A DNA stretch of 8,507 nucleotides from Bacteroidia bacterium (GTDB lineage: Bacteria; Bacteroidota; Bacteroidia; Bacteroidales; Azobacteroidaceae), in assembly GCA_025996695.1 (NCBI GenBank), contig BNTP01000092.1:1-8507 (forward strand), read 5' to 3'. The notes below the pieces were generated by a model. It was not told the origin of the DNA. It ran no database searches and was given only the letters and a program-made list of their open reading frames with translations. Shown one piece after another: positions 1 through 6,126 of this stretch. The translations under genes and the position numbers were made by a program. The number at the start of each line of letters is the position of its first letter. Position 1 is the stretch's first letter.

Positions 1-329
1 CTTTGTTTGAGCGCAGCAGTATTATGCTCTGCCAAACTTTGAAATTTGGTACACATTTCATTTTTTACAGACTTAATAGTCGTTTCTTCTTCTTCGTTTT
101 GTTTCTGCCCCACAATTGCTTCTTTTATATTGTTGAACTTTGTCTTCCAAACAAAGGAAAGAAATTCATAGAATATAAAAAGTATTGTAGTAAAGGCAAG
201 CAGCATTTTCTTATTAGGTGTAAGCCACGAGATTGTTGTAAATTCATTTGCAATAAACAATGCTAATGCCACCAAAATTGGTATCGCCGCTAAATAATTA
301 TCTATGTTTTCTTTTTTCTTTTTTTCCAT
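1..329 (-). CDS. Two-helix membrane protein, C-terminus cut by window edge
   Basis: Open frame of 109 codons from an ATG at 329 that runs off the left edge without a stop. The start is lysine-rich (MEKKKKENID). Two hydrophobic segments follow, at about residues 12-30 and 41-61, joined by a short loop, so both ends are probably cytoplasmic. After the second helix the chain is charged and helical-looking, with a run of acidic residues near 79-82. I do not recognise the family. The start lies 11 bases after the stop of the radical SAM gene on the same strand, so the two are probably co-transcribed. No Shine-Dalgarno is visible; the upstream bases are AT-rich, which is normal in Bacteroidetes. 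It could be a membrane partner of the radical SAM enzyme or an unrelated neighbour. The reading frame is convincing; the function is unknown. Confidence 0.68.
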   Translation of the reverse strand, partial: MEKKKKENIDNYLAAIPILVALALFIANEFTTISWLTPNKKMLLAFTTILFIFYEFLSFVWKTKFNNIKEAIVGQKQNEEEETTIKSVKNEMCTKFQSLAEHNTAALKQ

Positions 330-340
330 ATCTAATATTT

Positions 341-1459
341 TTAAGGGTGTAAATAATTATAAGTTTCACACGCACCAAGTTCTTTATACAAAGTTCTTAC
401 GGCGTTACAAATAGACGGAATTTGTCCGTTTATATTTCCTGTTTCATTTTGCACTTCGCCAAGACAATGACCTGCACAATGCAATTTTGCAATACAATTT
501 TTGCAATGCACCAAATTATCTACATTTCTGTTTCGCAGGGCTTTAATTTTATCTTCAAAATAAATGAATTTCTTATTTTGCTCATCCCATTTTCCATAAA
601 TAAAACAATCCATGTGACAAGCATTTTCGCCGTCTAATGCCATATCGCAAGCCGAAACATAACCGTCAGTTGTTAAATGTGGAACAGGTGTACAGGCACG
701 GCAATTTATTTTTGCTTCGCCGTCAAAATTGCAAGTCAAGAAACTGCCGTAAAACACGCCTTTTTGTTTGGCGTATCGGTGCGCCTCAATGAAATTTTTC
801 ACATAACCTTCCAAATCAATATGATACATTTCCTCTCTGTCGTTGTCTTCGCACACAGGGCGTTTTTTTACTTCGGGGAAAATCGGGTCTGTCCAAATAT
901 ATTTTATGCTCAAACTACTGAAATAATCAACCATCTCTTTTTGGTGATTTACATTCAAATCAGTCATCGTTACCCTCGCGCCCACCATTAAATTACGCTC
1001 GCCTTTGTTGGCATACAGCCATTTTATATTTTCTTCGATAGTCGGGGCGGACGGTTTTTTGTGTGGAAAAGGTCGTTGCTCGTTTTGAATATCGGGTGTA
1101 CCGTCAAACGATACCCACACGATATTCAAGTTATCCAAAACCCATTCCCGCACTTTTGGGCTAAATGCGCCATTGGTTTGCAGTTCAGTTGTAACCGCAT
1201 TGCCGCCTTTTTGTCGGGCGTAGATAGTAATTTGCTGCATCAATTCAAATTCCATTGTCGGCTCGCCCGGACCATAAAAGCGAATATGTCTGCTTTTGTT
1301 GTTTGCAAAAAACTCGTCTATCCCTGCCTTTGCGATTTCCAACGGCAACGATTTTTCCTCAAGTTCGGCTCTTTCTTTGCTATTATAGCAATAGACGCAA
1401 CGCAAATTGCATCGCGTTGTCAGAAAGAATGAAATCATTTGTTTGTTACAATGTGGCAT
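341..1459 (-). CDS. Radical SAM/SPASM domain enzyme
   Basis: A 372-residue radical SAM enzyme with a SPASM-type C-terminus. The radical SAM cluster motif CxxxCxxC is C17, C21 and C24, within TTRCNLRCVYCY. A GPGEPT motif at 63-68 matches the SAM-binding 'GGE' region. The C-terminal half has the full SPASM spacing: C256-x9-G-x4-C271, then C319-x2-C322-x5-C328-x3-C332, and a final C351, which would bind auxiliary iron-sulfur clusters. Members of this superfamily modify ribosomal peptides (sactipeptide- and PqqE-type maturases) or activate sulfatases (anSME). Length and layout fit, but the substrate cannot be read from the sequence. No sulfatase and no convincing precursor peptide is nearby. It starts 3 bases after the stop of the split XRE regulator and is followed 11 bases later by a membrane protein, so it is the middle gene of a small operon. 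Starting at M8 is possible but would not change the domain content. Confidence 0.93.
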   Translation of the reverse strand: MPHCNKQMISFFLTTRCNLRCVYCYNSKERAELEEKSLPLEIAKAGIDEFFANNKSRHIRFYGPGEPTMEFELMQQITIYARQKGGNAVTTELQTNGAFSPKVREWVLDNLNIVWVSFDGTPDIQNEQRPFPHKKPSAPTIEENIKWLYANKGERNLMVGARVTMTDLNVNHQKEMVDYFSSLSIKYIWTDPIFPEVKKRPVCEDNDREEMYHIDLEGYVKNFIEAHRYAKQKGVFYGSFLTCNFDGEAKINCRACTPVPHLTTDGYVSACDMALDGENACHMDCFIYGKWDEQNKKFIYFEDKIKALRNRNVDNLVHCKNCIAKLHCAGHCLGEVQNETGNINGQIPSICNAVRTLYKELGACETYNYLHP

Positions 1460-1462
1460 AAC

Positions 1463-1582
1463 TTATTTATCGTTTATTTCTTGTTGTGCAATTTTCATTA
1501 CTTTATTAGACAATTCTTTTTCGTCAGCCACCATTGCTGTAACTTGCTCTGCAAGCCAAAGCGTTACAAAGTTCTTTTTCAT
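1463..1582 (-). CDS. Displaced C-terminal part of the XRE regulator (39 aa)
   Basis: A 39-codon frame whose ATG overlaps the TGA of the upstream HTH gene (ATGA), ending 3 bases before the radical SAM start. Its sequence includes VTLWLAEQVTAMVADEKEL. From memory, this is the kind of tail found in roughly 100-residue Bacteroidetes XRE regulators, where a segment like LLTLWLADQV follows directly after the HTH domain's 'IAxLLQ' helix. Together the two pieces give about 99 residues, the usual size. I therefore read it as the natural C-terminus of the same regulator, put out of frame by a single-base change in the A-rich run at about 1575-1584. It could instead be translated separately through the overlapping ATGA. 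A RiPP precursor is less likely, because there is no core-like region and the match to the regulator tail is better. Confidence 0.6.
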   Translation of the reverse strand: MKKNFVTLWLAEQVTAMVADEKELSNKVMKIAQQEINDK

Positions 1583-1761
1583 TTGCCTTGCAAAAGTTCG
1601 GCAATAATGGGTACATGCTCTTTTCGGGCGCGACGTTCGCCACGCTCAATTTTACAATACGAAGCGGTGTCAATATCCAACGCTACCGCCAATTTTCGCT
1701 GTGGAATTTTGCGGGCTTCGTGTAACTGTTTTATCCTATCATTGAACATCATATTTATCAT
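1579..1761 (-). CDS. XRE-family HTH regulator, DNA-binding half (split gene)
   Basis: A 60-residue helix-turn-helix protein of the XRE/Cro-C1 type. The core runs from about residue 8 to 55: a first helix with RIKQLHEARKI, the HTH itself (QRKLAVALDIDTASYCKIERGERRA), and a closing helix VPIIAELLQ. Such proteins bind operator DNA as dimers and often control their own operon. The protein stops right after the last HTH helix, whereas relatives continue for another 40 or so residues. That tail is present in the next frame, which makes this a frameshifted or split gene. The start MINMMF at 1761 is preferred over M4 or M5 because relatives, as I recall them, begin similarly; a promoter lies 24 bases upstream. 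It heads the operon with the radical SAM gene and is its likely regulator. Confidence 0.85.
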   Translation of the reverse strand: MINMMFNDRIKQLHEARKIPQRKLAVALDIDTASYCKIERGERRARKEHVPIIAELLQGK

Positions 1762-1784
1762 TTTTATATCTTACAAATTCTTGA

Positions 1785-1816
1785 CAAAGTTACAATTTTT
1801 TTCCCAATTAACATAA
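1785..1816 (-). promoter_or_regulatory. Bacteroidetes-type promoter for the XRE/radical SAM operon
   Basis: On the minus strand the -7 element TAACTTTG (1792-1785) matches TAnnTTTG exactly. A near-match to the -33 element, TTATG (1816-1812), lies 19 bases upstream. Transcription would start near 1778, leaving a leader of under 20 bases before the ATG at 1761. The -33 is imperfect, so strength is uncertain. The position directly before the first gene of the operon supports it. Confidence 0.55.
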
Positions 1817-1832
1817 AGCAAAAAATAAGTTT

Positions 1833-2048
1833 TTAACTACCCCCCCTGTTCACTTTGCGTGCCAATTTTGTAAAAATCTCGCCCATTGAATTTGCCGAAA
1901 ACTGCTTTTTCAGATTGGCGGGTGTGTCGAGGGCTTCAATTTTGCCGTCCACCATGATGGAAACGCGGTGGCAGTATTTGGCTTCGTCCATATAATGCGT
2001 TGCAACAAAGACGGTGGATTGTTTCTTTTTGCCATGCTTATTTACACG
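1833..2048 (-). pseudogene. C-terminal remnant of an ABC transporter ATP-binding protein
   Basis: Reading the minus strand from 2048 to a TAA ending at 1833 gives about 71 residues. They include VFVATHYMDEAKYCHRVSIM followed by VDGKIEALDTPANLKKQF. This is the H-loop histidine (THYMDEA) and the terminal part of an ABC-2/drug-exporter type ATPase (CcmA/YbhF-like). Walker A, the Q-loop, the signature motif and Walker B are all missing: an in-frame TAG lies at 2051-2049 and nothing ABC-like continues to the right. There is no plausible start codon of its own. The gene has lost roughly its first three quarters, probably when the pirin segment to its right was joined here. The last codons include a run of seven G on the coding strand, so the final residues may be altered. 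It lies 17 bases before the promoter of the XRE operon and is not thought to be functional. Confidence 0.85.
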
Positions 2049-2074
2049 CTATTTGATAAATTATCCGCTGTTTT

Positions 2075-2836
2075 CTATTCTCCCTTGTATTGTTCTTCGT
2101 TTCCTTCGTATCTTTCTTTATAGCATTTCTCATCAAAGGCCATTTCTATAATTACGAAATGCGCTTCCTGTTCCGCCGTGATTGTGATGCCCTCTTTCAC
2201 AATTTCCAAAGCGTCCCGCATATTCATACGGATGCCGTTTACGGTGGCTTCGCCCTCGAACAGCACCAAATAGGCCTGACGGTCGCTTCCGACTTGAAAA
2301 TCTATCTGCTTCCCTTTTGAAAGGATAGTGGCGTACATATTGATGTCGGCGTGTATTTTTATGGGAGCGGCGTTTGCGGTATTATCATAAGATGTTGCTA
2401 CCGGCAGCCATTTATCAAACCTGTCTTCCAGTTTAAAACGGTAATCGCCGTAATTGGGCTTGTAACCGTTCCTGTCGGGGAAGACCCATATCTGGGCAAA
2501 CCGGAGCTCGCCGTCCGTATGATTGTATTCGCTGTGGGTTACGCCCGTTCCCGCGCTCATATACTGAGATTGCCCGCGGGTCAGCGTGTGGGCGTTGCCC
2601 ATGCTGTCCTTGTGCGAAAGTTCACCTTTGATAACATACGATACGATTTCCATATCGCGGTGCGGGTGCGTACCAAAGCCTTCACCCGCCTGGACAATAT
2701 CGTCGTTCAAGACGCGAAGCGCCCCGAAACGGACATTGTCGGGATTGCAATACTCGGCAAAGGAAAAGTGAAAATGGCTATCCAGCCAGCCATGTCGTCC
2801 CCGCCCCATCTTTTTACTGTCAATGTACTTAATCAT
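2075..2836 (-). CDS. Pirin family protein (YhhW-like cupin)
   Basis: A 253-residue bicupin of the pirin family. The N-terminal cupin carries the metal-binding set H57, H59, H101 and E103 (in THPHRD and GTGVTHSEYNH), which matches the ligand pattern of E. coli YhhW, a pirin with quercetin 2,3-dioxygenase activity in vitro. Other family signatures are present: GFGTHPHRDMEIVSYVIKG, and the second cupin at about 165-235 without metal ligands. Length is typical; a few extra charged residues extend the C-terminus (YERYEGNEEQYKGE-like tail). The physiological substrate of bacterial pirins is usually unknown; a soluble cytoplasmic oxidoreductase or regulator is expected. It has a very strong Shine-Dalgarno 5 bases before ATG, unlike every other gene here, and a GC-richer composition than the NTPase genes, both consistent with transfer from a lineage such as Firmicutes. 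It is transcribed towards the ABC remnant and appears monocistronic. Confidence 0.95.
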   Translation of the reverse strand: MIKYIDSKKMGRGRHGWLDSHFHFSFAEYCNPDNVRFGALRVLNDDIVQAGEGFGTHPHRDMEIVSYVIKGELSHKDSMGNAHTLTRGQSQYMSAGTGVTHSEYNHTDGELRFAQIWVFPDRNGYKPNYGDYRFKLEDRFDKWLPVATSYDNTANAAPIKIHADINMYATILSKGKQIDFQVGSDRQAYLVLFEGEATVNGIRMNMRDALEIVKEGITITAEQEAHFVIIEMAFDEKCYKERYEGNEEQYKGE

Positions 2837-2840
2837 AAAA

Positions 2841-2849
2841 ACCTCCTTT
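2841..2849 (-). promoter_or_regulatory. Strong Shine-Dalgarno of the pirin gene
   Basis: The minus strand reads AAAGGAGGT followed by TTTT and the ATG at 2836, a near-perfect anti-16S match at normal spacing. The other starts in the window have only A/T-rich leaders. This fixes the pirin start and sets the gene apart from its neighbours. Confidence 0.85.
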
Positions 2850-2890
2850 TTTATATTATTTACTCACTTGTAATAAATTGCTCCGACTTA

Positions 2891-2998
2891 TTATTCTTCC
2901 GTACCGGGAGCAGGCTTTAATCCTTTATTCCCCGCAGAAGCCCCCAATTTTCTAAAACCCTTTTCCGCTTCGATGCTGTTCAGTCTAATTCGACACCT
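2891..2998 (-). pseudogene. Possible C-terminal remnant of an unknown protein
   Basis: A 35-codon open stretch without a start codon, between a TAA at 3001-2999 and tandem stops at 2893. The translation includes LNSIEAEKGFRKLGASAG and then NKGLKPAPGTEE. Codon use and residue mix look coding-like, and it ends in double stops, but I cannot name a family. It sits inside the 170-base leader between a canonical promoter and the pirin gene, so it may be the 3' end of a gene whose body was lost when this segment moved. It may also be chance. Confidence 0.3.
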
Positions 2999-3011
2999 TT
3001 AAATAATGCTG

Positions 3012-3042
3012 CAAAGATACTGTTTTTTTGTTCACGGGCAAA
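3012..3042 (-). promoter_or_regulatory. Canonical Bacteroidetes promoter upstream of pirin
   Basis: On the minus strand TTTG (3042-3039), a 19-base spacer, then TATCTTTG (3019-3012) match the Bacteroidetes sigma consensus exactly. Transcription would begin near 3005 and read through a leader of about 170 bases to pirin at 2836. The long leader contains the coding-like remnant at 2891-2998, so the promoter may originally have belonged to another gene. Confidence 0.7.
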
Positions 3043-3094
3043 ACCAGTAGCCAAATAACCCGCGCGGCCGTATTTTATGACACCTACTTATGTT

Positions 3095-6000
3095 TCAGTC
3101 CATATATTTCCGTATTTTTTCAATAATTTCTCTTGCAGTTTCACTGATTTCTACTGCTCGATTATTGAGGTAGATTTCGGCATCTTCTTTATTTTGTTTT
3201 TCTATTTCTAAGGCTTGAATAGCAGTGTAGTAAGGAGATAAAACAACATCATAACCTTTCTCTTTCATAATTTCGAGCAACCAAGAACCGTAATCTAAGT
3301 CAATAACAACACTGCTAATTCTTGACCACCATTCCTCATTTACTATAAACGATAATTTTTGTTCACCCTCCAAAACCTCAAATGCCCGTAATAAATTCTC
3401 TTTTGCTATACCTTTGTTTTGTTCGTATAGTTCAAATAGTGTTTTATGCAAATAGTAACGACAAGCAAACTTTTTTTCCTCATTTTGATTAACATCTTCT
3501 TCTTTTATTGATTCAAAGATTTCTATTGCTTTCTTCTTTTCTTTCAATTTATCTCTATATAAAAACATCAAATAAAACTTAGGCATTAAATCTTGTGGAT
3601 TAATTGCCCTTGACTTTTCGTAAGCAAATACCGCTTTATCATAATCCTTCATTTCCATATAGGTATATCCTTCATTACTCCACGCGACTTGATAATTAGA
3701 ATCCAATTCCGTTGCCTTATCATAAGCGTTTATCGCTTCTGTATAGCGTTTTAGTTCAAACAGACATTCCGCTTTCCAAAACCAAACATTCTTATCATTC
3801 GGGTCTAAATCAATGGATTTATCAAAATCTTCAAGAGCCCCTGAATAATCAGATAATTCATTTTTTGCACATCCTCTTAAATAATAATTCATCTCCTTTC
3901 TACTATATTTAATAGAGGTAATATCAATTGCTTTATTACAATCATCAATAGCAAGTTCAAATTTGTTTTGAATACAATATGCACTTTCACGCAAACTGTA
4001 AGCAAAATAATTCCATTGGTCATTAATATTTAACTCAATAACTTTTGTAAAATCCGCAATAGCAAGTTCGTGGTTTTGTAAATTTACATATAAACAACCT
4101 CTTTCACAATACCATTGTGCGTTGTTTGAATTTATCTCTATTGCTTTAGATATATCTGCAACAGCGAGTTCATTTTGTTGTAATTCTTTGTATGAATCGC
4201 CTTTTTCATACCAAGCATATTCATTTTCGGGATTTAACCGTATGCTTTCTTCAAAACAGATAATTGCTTCTTCGTTGCGTTCCAATTCCTTTAATGCTTT
4301 CCCTTTAAAAAACCACGCAGGTTCAAAATCTGGATTTAGTTTTAAGACTTTGTCAAAGCAAATTAAAGCATCGGTATAGTGTTCCAATTCAATTAATATA
4401 TTCCCTTTTAACCACCATAATGGTTCTATTTCGGGTTTTAATTTAATTGCTTCATCAAAACAAGTTAGGGCTTCTTCATAATGACCTAAATTCAATAATG
4501 CCATCCCTTTATAAGTCCAAAATACTTCTTGTTGTTTATTTAAAGCAATACCTTCATCAAATTTTTTGATAGATTTTTCATATTTTTTCTCGCCATGCAA
4601 TTTAATACCTTGCTTAAATGTATTTTCTTCTTTTTTATTGTTAAATGAAAAGTTGAATTCTCCACTATTTTTGTCTTCGTTAGCCACAGGAGCAAATTTT
4701 TCATAAGGAAAATCAAATTCTTTTCCCAATTTTTCATTTTCCATAAATGTATTAAACGCTTTTTCTGCAATTTTATCGCGCAATTGCTTTTTTACTACTT
4801 TTGTGTTCATTAGTGCTACATACACTAACATTTGATCTGAGGAACAAATATCCTGTTTCAATAATGTACCTGATATTTGTTCCAATTCGTCTTTTCCATA
4901 AAAACATTCCAAAAATTTTGACAGACAATATATTTTATCTTTATGTCTTCGAGAACTGTTGCGTATTAAATAATAGATATTAAAAAATCGTTCACTGATA
5001 AAATAGGCATTTCCTTTGTCTTTATAGGCAGGCGTGGTTTCTATCCAACCGTCATCAACCAATCGTTTGAGTTGTGGTGAAAGTTGGTTGTTTTTCAATC
5101 GGGTTGCTATCGCAAGTTTTCTGAGTGAAATGGCATCCCAATTCAAAGCGATTGCATCTAATATGGTTCGCAGTTGTTGTGGCAGTTCCTCAAATTTTGC
5201 TTTATACAGAGGTGTAACTGCATCGGCTAATATATTCAAATCATCATTAATATCAGTTGAAAAACCTTTGGAAATTTGGTCAAACAACATTACTGTTACA
5301 CGAGGACTTCCGCCTGTGAGTTCGAGTAAGGCCTTTTGGCGAGAAGTGTTTTGTTGAATGGTTGTAAAAATGCTTGCGTCACTATTCGTAACAGTGGCAA
5401 GATTGTTTAACAATTTTACAAACTCCTCGTAGTTTAATTTTTTGAGATACTGAATTTTGAAAAAATCGTAAAATGGCTTATTGTATTTTGCAACATCATC
5501 GGTTGTGGTAATTCCTCCGCCAATGATAATAGGTGCGCCGTTTTCGCTTAACAGCTTGCGCAAAGCCCATTGCTCTTTCTTGTTTTTATCACCACTGTCT
5601 AATCCGCTGAACACTATATCGATATTGTCTATTAGCAACACGGGTCTTCGGTGTAAATCATGGCAAGTATCCATTAAAAATTTATATGCTTCTTTTGATA
5701 CTATATCAGGGGTTTTCCTTGATAGTTCCTGTATCATTTTATCAATATTTGCTAATAGTTCGGCTGGATAGTCCTCTGACTGTAAACTATCTGCCAAAGC
5801 ATCCAAGGTATTGAGCCAAAATTCAGCAAGGTCTTTTACATTGTATTGTTCTTCGCGATAAAGCAAAGGAATAAATTGTTTTCTGTATTGTTCCTTGTGT
5901 AATTCTACCTCCATTCGTTTGAGAATAGTGGTTTTGCCCATTCCGCGCTGTCCTATAATTAAGTAATGTTGAGGAATGCTGTTATCTTTTTCCTTTAAAA

Positions 6001-6121
6001 TATTATTCAATAGTAAGGCAAATTGTTCTTGTCGTACCACGAACAATTTTTCTGTCATTTCAGCACTTTGCAGTTGTGGATTATATAACAATCTCGTTTG
6101 ACTTGAATTTGTAGTTTCCAT
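3095..6121 (-). CDS. STAND-like P-loop NTPase with C-terminal TPR repeats
   Basis: A 1008-residue protein, probably cytoplasmic. Residues 1-310 form a P-loop NTPase module: Walker A G57-QRGMGKT (57-64), a Walker B-like strand RPVLLIDNID (159-168) whose acidic pair is D165 and D168, and an ELTGGSPR motif at 267-274 typical of STAND and archaeal ATPases. A winged-helix region follows at about 313-385 (LSPQLKRLVDDGWIE). After a linker of low similarity (about 390-500), roughly ten tetratricopeptide repeats run from about 501 to 870, with typical units such as YEEALTCFDEAIKLKP and YTEAINAYDKATELD. The last 130 residues look helical and are unassigned. This architecture (NTPase switch, wHTH, repeat sensor) is that of signal-transducing STAND proteins, which includes antiphage Avs and many regulators. 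No nuclease, TIR, protease or membrane segment is visible. It starts 5 bases after the stop of the other NTPase and is clearly co-expressed with it. Function beyond an NTP-driven sensor is inference. Confidence 0.9.
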   Translation of the reverse strand: METTNSSQTRLLYNPQLQSAEMTEKLFVVRQEQFALLLNNILKEKDNSIPQHYLIIGQRGMGKTTILKRMEVELHKEQYRKQFIPLLYREEQYNVKDLAEFWLNTLDALADSLQSEDYPAELLANIDKMIQELSRKTPDIVSKEAYKFLMDTCHDLHRRPVLLIDNIDIVFSGLDSGDKNKKEQWALRKLLSENGAPIIIGGGITTTDDVAKYNKPFYDFFKIQYLKKLNYEEFVKLLNNLATVTNSDASIFTTIQQNTSRQKALLELTGGSPRVTVMLFDQISKGFSTDINDDLNILADAVTPLYKAKFEELPQQLRTILDAIALNWDAISLRKLAIATRLKNNQLSPQLKRLVDDGWIETTPAYKDKGNAYFISERFFNIYYLIRNSSRRHKDKIYCLSKFLECFYGKDELEQISGTLLKQDICSSDQMLVYVALMNTKVVKKQLRDKIAEKAFNTFMENEKLGKEFDFPYEKFAPVANEDKNSGEFNFSFNNKKEENTFKQGIKLHGEKKYEKSIKKFDEGIALNKQQEVFWTYKGMALLNLGHYEEALTCFDEAIKLKPEIEPLWWLKGNILIELEHYTDALICFDKVLKLNPDFEPAWFFKGKALKELERNEEAIICFEESIRLNPENEYAWYEKGDSYKELQQNELAVADISKAIEINSNNAQWYCERGCLYVNLQNHELAIADFTKVIELNINDQWNYFAYSLRESAYCIQNKFELAIDDCNKAIDITSIKYSRKEMNYYLRGCAKNELSDYSGALEDFDKSIDLDPNDKNVWFWKAECLFELKRYTEAINAYDKATELDSNYQVAWSNEGYTYMEMKDYDKAVFAYEKSRAINPQDLMPKFYLMFLYRDKLKEKKKAIEIFESIKEEDVNQNEEKKFACRYYLHKTLFELYEQNKGIAKENLLRAFEVLEGEQKLSFIVNEEWWSRISSVVIDLDYGSWLLEIMKEKGYDVVLSPYYTAIQALEIEKQNKEDAEIYLNNRAVEISETAREIIEKIRKYMD

Positions 6122-6126
6122 AGTTT

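Noticed and set aside
3..266. Cysteine- and phenylalanine-rich plus-strand ORF
   Set aside because: Antisense to the membrane-protein gene; low-complexity translation typical of a shadow frame.
1463..1582. 39-aa ORF as a RiPP precursor for the adjacent radical SAM enzyme
   Set aside because: Position and size are suggestive, but the sequence reads as the conserved tail of the XRE regulator and has no cysteine-, glycine- or threonine-rich core.
2351..2920. 189-aa plus-strand ORF
   Set aside because: Antisense to the well-supported pirin gene; GC-rich shadow frame.
3046..3094. Terminator after the large NTPase gene
   Set aside because: The GC-rich stretch has no clear stem followed by a T run on the minus strand.
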